From positions 1-64,000 of the forward strand of contig CAVZRL010000009.1 in NCBI GenBank assembly GCA_963777775.1: a stretch of 64,000 nt of DNA, written 5' to 3'. Origin of the DNA: WHSW01 sp963777775. Its GTDB lineage: Bacteria; Actinomycetota; Thermoleophilia; Solirubrobacterales; 70-9. The position numbers were made by a program, and so were the translations under genes. A model generated the notes under the pieces. It did no database searches. It was not told the DNA's origin and saw only the letters and a list, made by a program, of their open reading frames with translations. This document shows, piece by piece, positions 41,901 through 54,677 of the stretch; the first letter of the stretch is position 1; each line of letters opens with the position of its first letter.

Positions 41901-42895
41901 CGCCCTCGATCGTAGACGTAGACCAACGGCTCGACCGACTCGTCGCGGCGCTCAAAGGTATGGCGCAAGAGCGGCGCGCAGCGCGCGCCGGCCGCCTCGA
42001 GCCGCTCGAGCGCCTGCGCGTAGCGCGCCTCGATCCGGTCCGCCTTGGCGGCCGAGACCCTGCGGCGCCAGCGCTCGACGTTCGCCTCCTCGCGGGTCAT
42101 CCGGTTGCGGAAGTAGCGCCGGGTGCGCTTGGTCGGCGTCACCCCGAGGAAGCGGAAGATCGGCCGCAGCGCGGCGCGAGCGTGGCGCATCCGCAGCAGC
42201 TCGTCGAGGCTGACCGTGAGCAGCAGCTCGGGCGGTAGCGCCGCCGCACCCTCCTCGATCGCCTCGACCCGCCCCTCCCACCACTCGATCCCCTGCTCAC
42301 GCGTACGCGGCGCGATCAGGCCCCGGGTCTGGGCGACCCGCGAGGCCGACGCGTCGCGCCCGTCGCGGACGACGTGGATGAAGCGCGCCTCGGGGAAGAG
42401 GCGGTGCAGGGTCGCCGCCCGGGCGACGCTATCGGTGCTCTGCTCGACCAGGCCCTGGCCCTCGCCGGCGCGAAAGCCGAGCAGGTCGAAGAACAGCGCC
42501 CGGCAGGCCGCCTCGAGGTCGCCGGCGTGGGCGCCCTCGAAGCGCTCGACCGCGGCGTCGAAGCGGTCGCGGTCGATGAACCGGTACATGCCGCGCATCC
42601 GGCTGGTCTGAAAGCCCCGCCACCAGAACCCGCGCAGGCGCTCGACGAACTGCTCCGCCGTTACCTCGCCGGCGAGCAGGCCGGGAAAGCCGTCGGGATC
42701 GGTGTGGAAGCGGACCTCGACCGGGACGAGGCCGAACTGGTCGTGGCGCGAGACGAGCTGGGCGAGCACGTGGGTGCCGCTGCGCCCGCTGCCGCCGATG
42801 AAGAGCAGCGGCACCGGCTCGGGCGGGCGCTCGACCTCGACCCCGCCGAGCACCGGCGAGGGCGAGTCGGCCGGCTTGCGAAAGCCCTCCTTCAC
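41897..42895 (-). CDS. sulfotransferase 3, paralogue of sulfotransferase 2
   Basis: 332 residues from a GTG that overlaps the upstream stop (GTGA). PAPS loop LLFIGGSGRSGTHVLAQLVS, 3'-phosphate motif FIHVVRDGRDASASRVAQTR, and a C-terminus ALERLEAAGARCAPLLRHTF that parallels sulfotransferase 2 (ALERLEAEGYHCAPVLRRSY). The two are clearly duplicates and probably sulfate different positions of one glycan. Confidence 0.85.
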   Translation of the reverse strand: MKEGFRKPADSPSPVLGGVEVERPPEPVPLLFIGGSGRSGTHVLAQLVSRHDQFGLVPVEVRFHTDPDGFPGLLAGEVTAEQFVERLRGFWWRGFQTSRMRGMYRFIDRDRFDAAVERFEGAHAGDLEAACRALFFDLLGFRAGEGQGLVEQSTDSVARAATLHRLFPEARFIHVVRDGRDASASRVAQTRGLIAPRTREQGIEWWEGRVEAIEEGAAALPPELLLTVSLDELLRMRHARAALRPIFRFLGVTPTKRTRRYFRNRMTREEANVERWRRRVSAAKADRIEARYAQALERLEAAGARCAPLLRHTFERRDESVEPLVYVYDRGR

Positions 42896-45231
42896 CCGCC
42901 ACGCCCCCGGCGGACGAAGCGGAAGTGGTCGACGTAGGCGTCGCAGTCCCCGGTCAGGGTGCGGGCGACCGGGTCGGCGGCCGAGCTGGCGGCGAGCTCG
43001 CCGAGCCAGACCCGGCGCTCGACCCCGAGCGCCTCCTGAAGGCCGGTCGGCGCCTCGGCGCGGACCTCGACCTCGACCGGGCCACGGCCGGCCGACTCGA
43101 GCTCGCCGGCGGGCCAGAAGGCCCCGCGCCCGGCGCCATCGATGTACATCCCGTCCAGCGAGGGCGGCAGCTCGGCGACCGGCTCGCCGTCGATCAGGAC
43201 CTCGAGCGGCGCCTGCGAGTGGTACTGGAGCGAGAGCTCGTAGGTTCCTGCTCGCGGCAGGTCCAGGGTCGCGGTCGCGGTCGCGGGGGCGAGAAAGGCA
43301 TCCTCCTGGCCGGCGGCCGCGGTCTCGACCGGCTCCGGCCCACGCCAGGGGCCGGCGAGCACCGGCTCGATCGCGAAGACGGATGCGAGCGCCTCGCGAT
43401 CGGCGGGCTCGACGCACCCGACCAAGCCCGGCGCCCCGGCCTCCTCGAGGACCCGGCTGCGCGGGGTCTCGCCGCTGCGGCGCCAGAGCGTGTAGTCGCC
43501 CGACTCGAGCACGGGCTCAAAGTTGCGCGGCGGCGCCGACGCGTAGCCGGCGGTGGTCGTGATCGCGTAGCTGAACTTGTCGAGCTTGCCCGAGTCGAGC
43601 GTGTCGAAGTCGGCCGGGTCGCCCTGCTGCCAGCGCTTCTCGGGCCGCGACTCGATCTCCTCCGGGACGTAGCCGGCCGGCGCCCGGGCCAGGGTCCCAC
43701 GCAGCCGGTAGCCGGCAAAGCGGTCGACGCCGAGGAAGGCGACCGACTCGCCCTCGGCCCGCTCGCCGAGCCGCTCGAGCCCGGCGGCGCGGTCATCGAA
43801 GCCGACCGGGGCGGAGCGCAGCGCGAGCAGGGTTGAGAGGGTGGCGCAGGCGAGCACAGCCACGCCGATCGCGTAGCGGACGGCGGTCGTCGCTCGCCGC
43901 TCGCCGCTCGGGGGTGGGGCGAGGAGCGCCCGCAGGCCGATCAGGAGGACGAGGGGGGCGATCACGGCGAGCGCCTTCGCCTCGACGTGGATCTCGGCGA
44001 ACAGCCGGGCGCCGGCGTAGACGAGCGCCCCGGCGATCAGGGTCGCGAGCAGCGCGAGTTGGCGGCGCCTGGCGAGGACCCAGAGCCCGTAGGCGGCGGC
44101 GAGTGCCCCGAGCGCCGCCGCGACGAGGGCGCCACCGACCTCCCCGCGGACGATCCTGAAGTCGCCCTCGGGCCAGATCCCGAGCGCCTCGCCCGGGAAT
44201 ACCGGCGAGCCGAGCCGGCCGGCCGACGCCTGCACGTCGTCGATCTTCTCGATGAAGGCGCTCGCCGGGCCGACGGCGATCACCGCGAGCGCGACCACGA
44301 CCAGGGCCCCGACGGCGACCGCGACCCGGTGCGCCGAGATCGTCCGGGCGGCGGCACGGTAGTCGATCGGGCTGCTGCCCCAGAGCGCCTCGAGCGCGAG
44401 CCAGATCGGCACCGCGAGCGCGAACCAGGCAAGCCCCGGGATGCTGAAGGTGAACACGCTCGCCGCTGCGAGGATCAGCCCGACCACGCCAACCGCGCGC
44501 CACCCGGCCCGGGCGAGGCCGGCGAGCGCGATCGCAAAGGCGAGCACGAAGAGCGCCATCGCGGTCTCCTTGAATGCGCTCTGGGCGAGGAACGAGGCGG
44601 CCAGGTAGGGCAAGGCACAGATCGAGGCGACCGCGATCCGCCGCCCGGGGCGGAGCTCGCCGAGCGCCGCCAACGCGGTCAGTCCGGTGAGCGCCGGGAT
44701 CGCCAGCAGGAGGCCGTTGAAGGCGCTGACCAGCGAGCTCCCTGTGACCTCGGCGGCGATCACGGCGAGCGCCTGCGGACCGATCGGGTAGCCGAATCGG
44801 ACCGCGCTCGGCTCGGGGCCGAAGCCGCTGCGAAGCCACTCGGCCCAGTAGAGCTGCGCCGCATGATCGTTGGTGTAAACGCCCTCGCCGAGCACGCCGA
44901 CGCGGTCGTTGAAGAGGAAGGGAAGGGTGGCCAGGGCGATCGCGATCGCGGCCACCGCGACCCCGACCGGCCACTCCCGTCCGTCGCCCGGCCGCGGCCG
45001 GCGCGCCAGCCGCAGCGCGGCGAGCGCGCAGAGGGCGCCGACCAGGATCGCGGCGGTCAGCGCCCGGCCGGGAAGCCGGATCGCGAACGGCGCGACGACG
45101 ACCAGCGCCGCAAACCCCGTCGCCCCCGCGAGCCAGGCCGGCCGCGGCCAGTCGAGCAGGTCGAGGATCGCCCGGCCGAGCAGCAGCGAGGCGGCGAGGA
45201 TCAGGGCTGCGCAGGCGGAGATCGCGAGCAC
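42892..45231 (-). CDS. large polytopic membrane protein, GT-C-like
   Basis: 779 residues. About 12 membrane helices in the first 500 (for example LVVVAPFAIRLPGRALTAAI), then a C-terminal extracytoplasmic domain with a carbohydrate-binding feel (GTYELSLQYHSQAPLEVLID). An acidic first outer loop, GVYTNDHAAQLYWAEWLRSG, fits a GT-C glycosyltransferase that uses lipid-linked sugars. No exact family is recognised. The GTG start is 10 bp after the preceding stop. Confidence 0.65.
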   Translation of the reverse strand: MLAISACAALILAASLLLGRAILDLLDWPRPAWLAGATGFAALVVVAPFAIRLPGRALTAAILVGALCALAALRLARRPRPGDGREWPVGVAVAAIAIALATLPFLFNDRVGVLGEGVYTNDHAAQLYWAEWLRSGFGPEPSAVRFGYPIGPQALAVIAAEVTGSSLVSAFNGLLLAIPALTGLTALAALGELRPGRRIAVASICALPYLAASFLAQSAFKETAMALFVLAFAIALAGLARAGWRAVGVVGLILAAASVFTFSIPGLAWFALAVPIWLALEALWGSSPIDYRAAARTISAHRVAVAVGALVVVALAVIAVGPASAFIEKIDDVQASAGRLGSPVFPGEALGIWPEGDFRIVRGEVGGALVAAALGALAAAYGLWVLARRRQLALLATLIAGALVYAGARLFAEIHVEAKALAVIAPLVLLIGLRALLAPPPSGERRATTAVRYAIGVAVLACATLSTLLALRSAPVGFDDRAAGLERLGERAEGESVAFLGVDRFAGYRLRGTLARAPAGYVPEEIESRPEKRWQQGDPADFDTLDSGKLDKFSYAITTTAGYASAPPRNFEPVLESGDYTLWRRSGETPRSRVLEEAGAPGLVGCVEPADREALASVFAIEPVLAGPWRGPEPVETAAAGQEDAFLAPATATATLDLPRAGTYELSLQYHSQAPLEVLIDGEPVAELPPSLDGMYIDGAGRGAFWPAGELESAGRGPVEVEVRAEAPTGLQEALGVERRVWLGELAASSAADPVARTLTGDCDAYVDHFRFVRRGRGG

Positions 45232-45241
45232 GGTCAGCGCC

Positions 45242-47467
45242 TCACGGCTGGTTGTAGAGCGACTCGGCGTTGACCGAGTCCCCGTTCAGCTCGGCGGGGT
45301 CGAGGTCGGGCAGGTCGCCGCAGCCCGCCGGGTCGGGAGCGCCGTCGAGCTCGAATACGCTCACCGGCCCGTCGTCGACGATCTCCCGCGCCGCCACGTC
45401 CTGGCGGGTCCAGATCGCCTCCTTGGTGTCGGGGAGCGAGTCGGGCCGGTAGGGGTCATAGGTCGTGACCACGTGGGTGAAGCCGCCGTCGGCGAGCGCC
45501 TGGCGCCACTCGGCGCAGGTCGGGATCCGCAGGTAGGCGCCGTCGGGCCCCTCCTTGCCCAGCCACTGGACCTGGTTTGAGAGGTCGGTGCCGTAGAACG
45601 GGTACTGGTTGAACACCCCGCGAACTCCGGCGAGCGCGATCCGGGCGCCGCGCAAGTCGCGCGCCCAGCGCACCGCGTCGGCCAGGTTGAGGTCGGGGCT
45701 CAGGTTCTCGTAGCGGCGCTCGAGGTAGTGGTTCTGCTCCCACCACCCCGCCCCGAGCACGGCGATCGCGAGCGCGCCCGCGAGCCCAGCGGTCCAGCGA
45801 CGCGGGGCGCCGGGCCCGATCCGGCCCCGCTCGGCGAGCCAGCGCACGAGCGCGAACCCGGCCAGCGCCAGGACTCCGGTCGCCACCGCCCCCTTGACGT
45901 GGCCCTGCTGCCACTGGACCAGCGAGGCGAGCGTGACCAGGGCCAGGGCGACCAGCCCGGCGAGCGCGATCCGCCTGGCGCGCTCGCTGGAGCGCGCGAT
46001 CGGCAGGCAGGGCAGGAGCGCGAGCGCGAGCGCCGCGGCCGGGGCGACGTAGCGCACGTTCCACTCGAAGGCGATCGGTTCGCCCTCCTCGCCGGCGGCG
46101 GTCAGCGGCGTGAACAGATATGCGAGCGCGGTGAGCAGGACGACCGCGCCGAGCATCCGCACCAGCGGCTCCGAGCCGCGCCAGAGCGCGTAGGCGCCCG
46201 CGCCGACGAAGGCGACGATCGTCAACGGCCAGAGGACGCCGAACGACTCGCTGAGCCCGGGGAAGAACCACTCGCTCCAGACGTCCGGGTCGTTCCAGTA
46301 GTGCGAGACCGAGTGGCCGGGGCGGAGCTCGAACGTGCGCTCGGGCGTCGGCAGCCCGAGCGGCCCGAAGCTCGAGTACGGGATCGGATTCCCGACCGCG
46401 ATCAGGTTGCGCACGTACCAGTACCCGCCGGCGGCGAACGCCGGGACCGCGAACCAGAGCCCGGTCCGCACCCGCCTCCCCCGCCCCGCGATCACGATCA
46501 ACCCCACCAACAGCGCCAGCGTCGGCGCCAGGAAGCTGAGCTTGGTACCCGCTGCCAACCCCGCCGCGATTCCGGCCACTGCGAGCGGCGCGCCGAGCAG
46601 GGGCCGCTCGGCGTCCCGCCCGGCGGTCCCAATGGCCGCGCGGGCGTTGACGAGGATCGCGGCGGAGGCGAGGATGAGGGTGACGCCGACGATGTCGTTG
46701 AGCGCCTCGCCGGCCTGGAACTCGGCCAGGCTCTGGCTTCCGAGTGCGATCGAGCCGCCGATCAGGCTCTGCGGCCCGAGGCCGTAGGGACGTCCGACGC
46801 AGTAGGCGGCGAGCATCCCGAGCACCAGGAAGCCGAGGTTGAGCAGCGGCGAGGCGATGTCGCGCCCGAAGGCCAGCAGCCCGACCGAGTGCAGGACCTC
46901 GGAGTTGGCCGGGTAGTAGGAGGCGAAGAAGATCGGGTCGAAGTAGTCGATCGACCCCAGCTCGCCGGTTTCCGCGTAGCGCGCGGCGAGCGGCATGTGG
47001 TACCAGAGCGTGTCGGCGCGGTCCATGCCGCCGGCGAGGCTGGCGAGGGTCGGCACCATCCAGGCCGCTGCGACCGCTGCGCAGATTCCCGCCGCGAGCC
47101 AGATCGCGACCTGGCTCGCCGCAGGAGCGGGCGGGGCGGCGGCGGGCACGGCCGCACGGGGATCGAGGCGGGCGCAGACGATGGCGCAGAGCGCCGCGAG
47201 CGCCGGCGCGCAGAGCAGCATCGCGAGCTCGGTGTAGGCGCCGAACGTGCCCAGGACCTGCGCGAGCCAGATCAGGGCGGCCAGCGCCAGCACCGACTCC
47301 GCCAGGCGGGCCGGGGCGCCTCCCCAGCCAGGCAGGAGCGTCCGCCGCACCCGCCAGCCGGCGTAGGCGAGCGCGCCGAGGATCAGCGCCAGTTCGAGCA
47401 TCCCGAGCAGGTAGGCGCCGAGGTCGAGGGCGCGCTCGGAGCTCGGGGCGATGGTGAACGCCGTCAT
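45242..47467 (-). CDS. large polytopic membrane protein, GT-C-like (second)
   Basis: 741 residues with about 13 membrane helices. The first outer loop MDRADTLWYHMPLAARYAET carries the Asp and aromatic residues expected of GT-C enzymes. Later loops include YYPANSEVLHSVGLLAFGR and FELRPGHSVSHYWNDPDVWS, and the C-terminal soluble part has YLRIPTCAEWRQALADGGF. It probably transfers a sugar from a polyprenyl donor outside the membrane. It heads the glycan operon, 55 bp after divIC on the same strand. Confidence 0.68.
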   Translation of the reverse strand: MTAFTIAPSSERALDLGAYLLGMLELALILGALAYAGWRVRRTLLPGWGGAPARLAESVLALAALIWLAQVLGTFGAYTELAMLLCAPALAALCAIVCARLDPRAAVPAAAPPAPAASQVAIWLAAGICAAVAAAWMVPTLASLAGGMDRADTLWYHMPLAARYAETGELGSIDYFDPIFFASYYPANSEVLHSVGLLAFGRDIASPLLNLGFLVLGMLAAYCVGRPYGLGPQSLIGGSIALGSQSLAEFQAGEALNDIVGVTLILASAAILVNARAAIGTAGRDAERPLLGAPLAVAGIAAGLAAGTKLSFLAPTLALLVGLIVIAGRGRRVRTGLWFAVPAFAAGGYWYVRNLIAVGNPIPYSSFGPLGLPTPERTFELRPGHSVSHYWNDPDVWSEWFFPGLSESFGVLWPLTIVAFVGAGAYALWRGSEPLVRMLGAVVLLTALAYLFTPLTAAGEEGEPIAFEWNVRYVAPAAALALALLPCLPIARSSERARRIALAGLVALALVTLASLVQWQQGHVKGAVATGVLALAGFALVRWLAERGRIGPGAPRRWTAGLAGALAIAVLGAGWWEQNHYLERRYENLSPDLNLADAVRWARDLRGARIALAGVRGVFNQYPFYGTDLSNQVQWLGKEGPDGAYLRIPTCAEWRQALADGGFTHVVTTYDPYRPDSLPDTKEAIWTRQDVAAREIVDDGPVSVFELDGAPDPAGCGDLPDLDPAELNGDSVNAESLYNQP

Positions 47468-47522
47468 CGCGGTGATCGTTCCTCGGGCCGCGCGGCGGGC
47501 CGCCCAGGGCCCGGCGGCGCCG

Positions 47523-47876
47523 CTACTTCAGGCCGTGGACGACGTAGGCGCCCTCGCCGGCGGCGATCATGCCCGAGCGGCGCGCCTCGCGCTCGGCGGC
47601 GTCGGCGCTGTTGAGGACCGCGAGCCGCTCGTGAAGCTTCGCGTTCTCCTCGCGCAGGTCGGCGAGCGACGAGTGCTCGCCCCGCGAGTCGCGCCACGCG
47701 TCGAGGAAGTTGAGCGCCGGGCTGACGTAGGAGACGAGCACCGCAGCGAGCACCAGCACCAGCGCCACCCGCCCGACTCGATCCCAGCGCACGCGGCTCG
47801 CCGCCGCGCCGCGGCGGCGGGTCCGCGGGGCGGGCCGCATCCGGTAGCCGCGGGCGGCCTGGGCGCGGGCGCTCAT
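47523..47876 (-). CDS. divIC: DivIC/FtsB-family septum protein
   Basis: 117 residues. A basic cytoplasmic N-terminus is followed by one membrane helix VALVLVLAAVLVSYVSPALN and a coiled coil HSSLADLREENAKLHERLAV, then a short tail. This is the bitopic design of FtsB/DivIC, which joins FtsL and FtsQ at the division site. Its place behind eno matches the actinobacterial eno-divIC order. ATG 47876 begins MSARAQAARG; a start 30 bp upstream is possible. Confidence 0.82.
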   Translation of the reverse strand: MSARAQAARGYRMRPAPRTRRRGAAASRVRWDRVGRVALVLVLAAVLVSYVSPALNFLDAWRDSRGEHSSLADLREENAKLHERLAVLNSADAAEREARRSGMIAAGEGAYVVHGLK

Positions 47877-47932
47877 GCGAGATCGGTTCAACACCGACGC
47901 CGGCAACCCTGCCCGTGGGATTGGCCATCCGG

Positions 47933-49243
<1,311 letters not shown>

Positions 49244-49256
49244 GCGCAGCGGGAGG

Positions 49257-49874
49257 CTATAGGTCGGCGCGCGCTTGCTCCCGCAGGCGCCGCGCCGCTG
49301 CTCGCACCGCGAGCTCGGGGTCGACCCCGAGGCGCCGCGACTCGGCGACCAGCGCCAGCAGCGCCTCTCCGATCCGCTGCTCGTCACTGTCGCGCGTCGC
49401 GCGCTCGGCCGCTGCGCCCGCCTCGGGATCGGCCCGGCGCAGGATCTTTCGCGCGTAGAGCAGCCCCGGCAGGTTCTCGGGAATGTCGGCGAAGGGGTCA
49501 CCGGCACCGCGTCCCTCGACCTCGCGCTTGATCCGGTCCCAGCTCCGCAGCACCTCGGACGCGGTTTCCGCCTCCGCCTCGCCAAAGACGTGCGGATGAC
49601 GGCGGATCAGCTTCTCGGAGATCCCGTCCGCGACCTCGGCCAGCGAGCCCTCCCCGCGCTCCTCGAGCAGCAGCGAGAGGAAGACGACCTGGAACAGCAC
49701 GTCGCCGAGCTCATCGCGCAGGGTCGCGTCGTCGCCGCGCGCCGCGGCGTCGGCGAGCTCGTAGGCCTCCTCGACGGTGTGGGTGACGATCGAACGCTCG
49801 TCCTGCTCGCGGTCCCAAGGACACTCCCGGCGCAGGCGGCGGGTGATCTCGTCGAGGCGCTCGAGCTCGTCCAG
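49257..49874 (-). CDS. mazG: MazG nucleoside triphosphate pyrophosphohydrolase, CTG start
   Basis: About 205 residues. LDEITRRLRRECPWDREQDE opens the MazG domain. The EExxE12-28ExxD metal motif is in VTHTVEEAYELADAAARG and LRDELGDVLFQVVFLSLLL. HPHVFGEAEAETASEVLRSW and a C-terminal half follow. It hydrolyses NTPs to NMPs and pyrophosphate, cleaning damaged nucleotides. Between the surA-type stop at 49880 and the conserved protein there is no ATG, GTG or TTG in any frame. CTG at 49874 gives M-D-E-L-E-R-L, a normal MazG beginning. Confidence 0.9.
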   Translation of the reverse strand: MDELERLDEITRRLRRECPWDREQDERSIVTHTVEEAYELADAAARGDDATLRDELGDVLFQVVFLSLLLEERGEGSLAEVADGISEKLIRRHPHVFGEAEAETASEVLRSWDRIKREVEGRGAGDPFADIPENLPGLLYARKILRRADPEAGAAAERATRDSDEQRIGEALLALVAESRRLGVDPELAVRAAARRLREQARADL

Positions 49875-49879
49875 CGGAC

Positions 49880-51211
49880 CTAACCCGGCGGGACGGTGCC
49901 GGGCGGGACGGCACCTGGCGGGGCGGCGCCCGGGGGCGCGCCGGGGACCGGTGCGAGGCCGGGCGGCAGCGCGCCTCCCGGCGGCGTTGCCTGCGGCGTG
50001 ATCGGACCCTGCGGCAGGCCCGCGGCCGCCGGGGCGCCGAACACCCCAGCGCTGCCGGGCGGGAGCGGGCGGGTCGAGGGAACCGGGGCGTCGCAGCCCT
50101 GGTTCTCGGCGATCTCCTTCGTGCAGGCGCTCGGCAGCGGAGGCGCGTTCGAGCAGCGCTCGACCGCGTACTCCTCGGCGCACACCGTGCGCGCCACCCA
50201 CTTGTTCTGGAAGTCCTCCTGGAAGGCGGTGGTGACCTCCTGCTGGCGGGCCGAGACCAGGGTCTGGCGGATCTGCTCGCGGACCTCGTCGAGCGGCGTC
50301 GTCTCGGCGGGGGCGATCCGCTCGACCCGGATCACGTAGAAGCCCGCATCGGTCTCGAACGGCCCGACCAGCTCGCCCTCGGGGGCGGTGAAGATCTGCT
50401 CGTCGAGGGCCGGCTCGGACTGGCCCTCGACCACGGCCTCGCGGAGGCCACCGGTGCTCTTGGTCGCCTCGTCGACCGAGAGCTCCTCCGCGACCTGCTC
50501 GAACGACTTCTCCGACGGGTCCTGCTCGAGCTGCGAGAGCGCCTCCTCGGCGTCCTCGCTGGTCTTGGCGAGGATCACCCGCACGTCGCGCGACTCCGGC
50601 TGGCTGAATTGGGTCAGGTTCTCGTCGTAGAAGGCCTGGATCTCGTCCTCGCCGACCTCGGGCTCGGAGCCCGGCGGCACCACATCGCGCTGGATCTGGT
50701 CGAGGATCAGCTGCAGGGCGATCCGCTCACGCGCCTGCTCGCGGCTGAAGCCGGAGTCCTCGAGGAAGCGCTCGAACTCCTTCTCGGATCCGAACTCCTG
50801 GCCGATCACGCTCTCGAGCTGCTGGTCGATGGCGCGCTCGCTCGGCTCGATCCCGCGCTCCTCGGCCTCGCCGAGGACCCAGCGCGAGAGGATCAGGTCC
50901 GAAACCGCCGCATCGGCCAGCGGTGCGTACTGCGGGTCGTCGGGCGGCGGCACCTCGGGCAGGTTCTGGCCCGCGGCCGTCTGCACGAGGGCGGTGTCGA
51001 GGTCCTCCTGGGTGATCGTCCCGTCGGGAGCCTCCTCGACCACCGCGACATCGCCGTCGGGGACGCTGGGCGGGCTGATCCCCTGCGCCGCGGCGACGAC
51101 GATGAACGAGCCGACCACGAAGATCGCCAAGACGGCCAGCGCCAGGCGCTTGCGCCCGGCGCTGCGGTCAGCCGAAGGCGCCGGCCTTCCCTTCTTCCCC
51201 TGCGGACTCAC
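49880..51211 (-). CDS. SurA/PpiC-type peptidyl-prolyl isomerase with Pro-Gly tail
   Basis: 443 residues from a GTG. A membrane/signal helix LALAVLAIFVVGSFIVVAAA is followed by a SurA-N-like helical region (ITQEDLDTALVQTAAGQNLP) and a PpiC rotamase-like domain (RDVRVILAKTSEDAEEALSQ, GPFETDAGFYVIRVERIAPA). A segment with four Cys (VARTVCAEEYAVERCSNAPP) comes next, and a final 60-residue tail made of PPG/PPGA repeats. An extracytoplasmic folding catalyst is likely. It lies between mfd (12 bp) and mazG. Confidence 0.82.
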   Translation of the reverse strand: MSPQGKKGRPAPSADRSAGRKRLALAVLAIFVVGSFIVVAAAQGISPPSVPDGDVAVVEEAPDGTITQEDLDTALVQTAAGQNLPEVPPPDDPQYAPLADAAVSDLILSRWVLGEAEERGIEPSERAIDQQLESVIGQEFGSEKEFERFLEDSGFSREQARERIALQLILDQIQRDVVPPGSEPEVGEDEIQAFYDENLTQFSQPESRDVRVILAKTSEDAEEALSQLEQDPSEKSFEQVAEELSVDEATKSTGGLREAVVEGQSEPALDEQIFTAPEGELVGPFETDAGFYVIRVERIAPAETTPLDEVREQIRQTLVSARQQEVTTAFQEDFQNKWVARTVCAEEYAVERCSNAPPLPSACTKEIAENQGCDAPVPSTRPLPPGSAGVFGAPAAAGLPQGPITPQATPPGGALPPGLAPVPGAPPGAAPPGAVPPGTVPPG

Positions 51212-51223
51212 GAGCGGGGAATG

Positions 51224-54625
<3,402 letters not shown>

Positions 54626-54665
54626 TCGGGCCGCGATGCTAGAGGCCGGGCCGATCGACCTGATC

Positions 54666-54671
54666 TAGGCT
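54666..54671 (+). promoter_or_regulatory. TAGGCT -10 box for the PLC-like gene
   Basis: TAGGCT ends 6 nt before the GTG at 54678, so the transcript would be leaderless. The divergent mfd start lies about 50 bp away. Confidence 0.5.
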
Positions 54672-54677
54672 GCGCCC

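Noticed and set aside
41897..43417. 506-codon frame extending sulfotransferase 3 upstream
   Set aside because: The extra N-terminus overlaps the GT-C-like gene in another frame and is Arg/Gly-rich shadow sequence; GTG 42895 with GTGA overlap is preferred.
43987..45273. 428-codon plus-strand open frame opposite the GT-C-like gene
   Set aside because: Charged low-complexity shadow of a membrane protein; no start signal or family.
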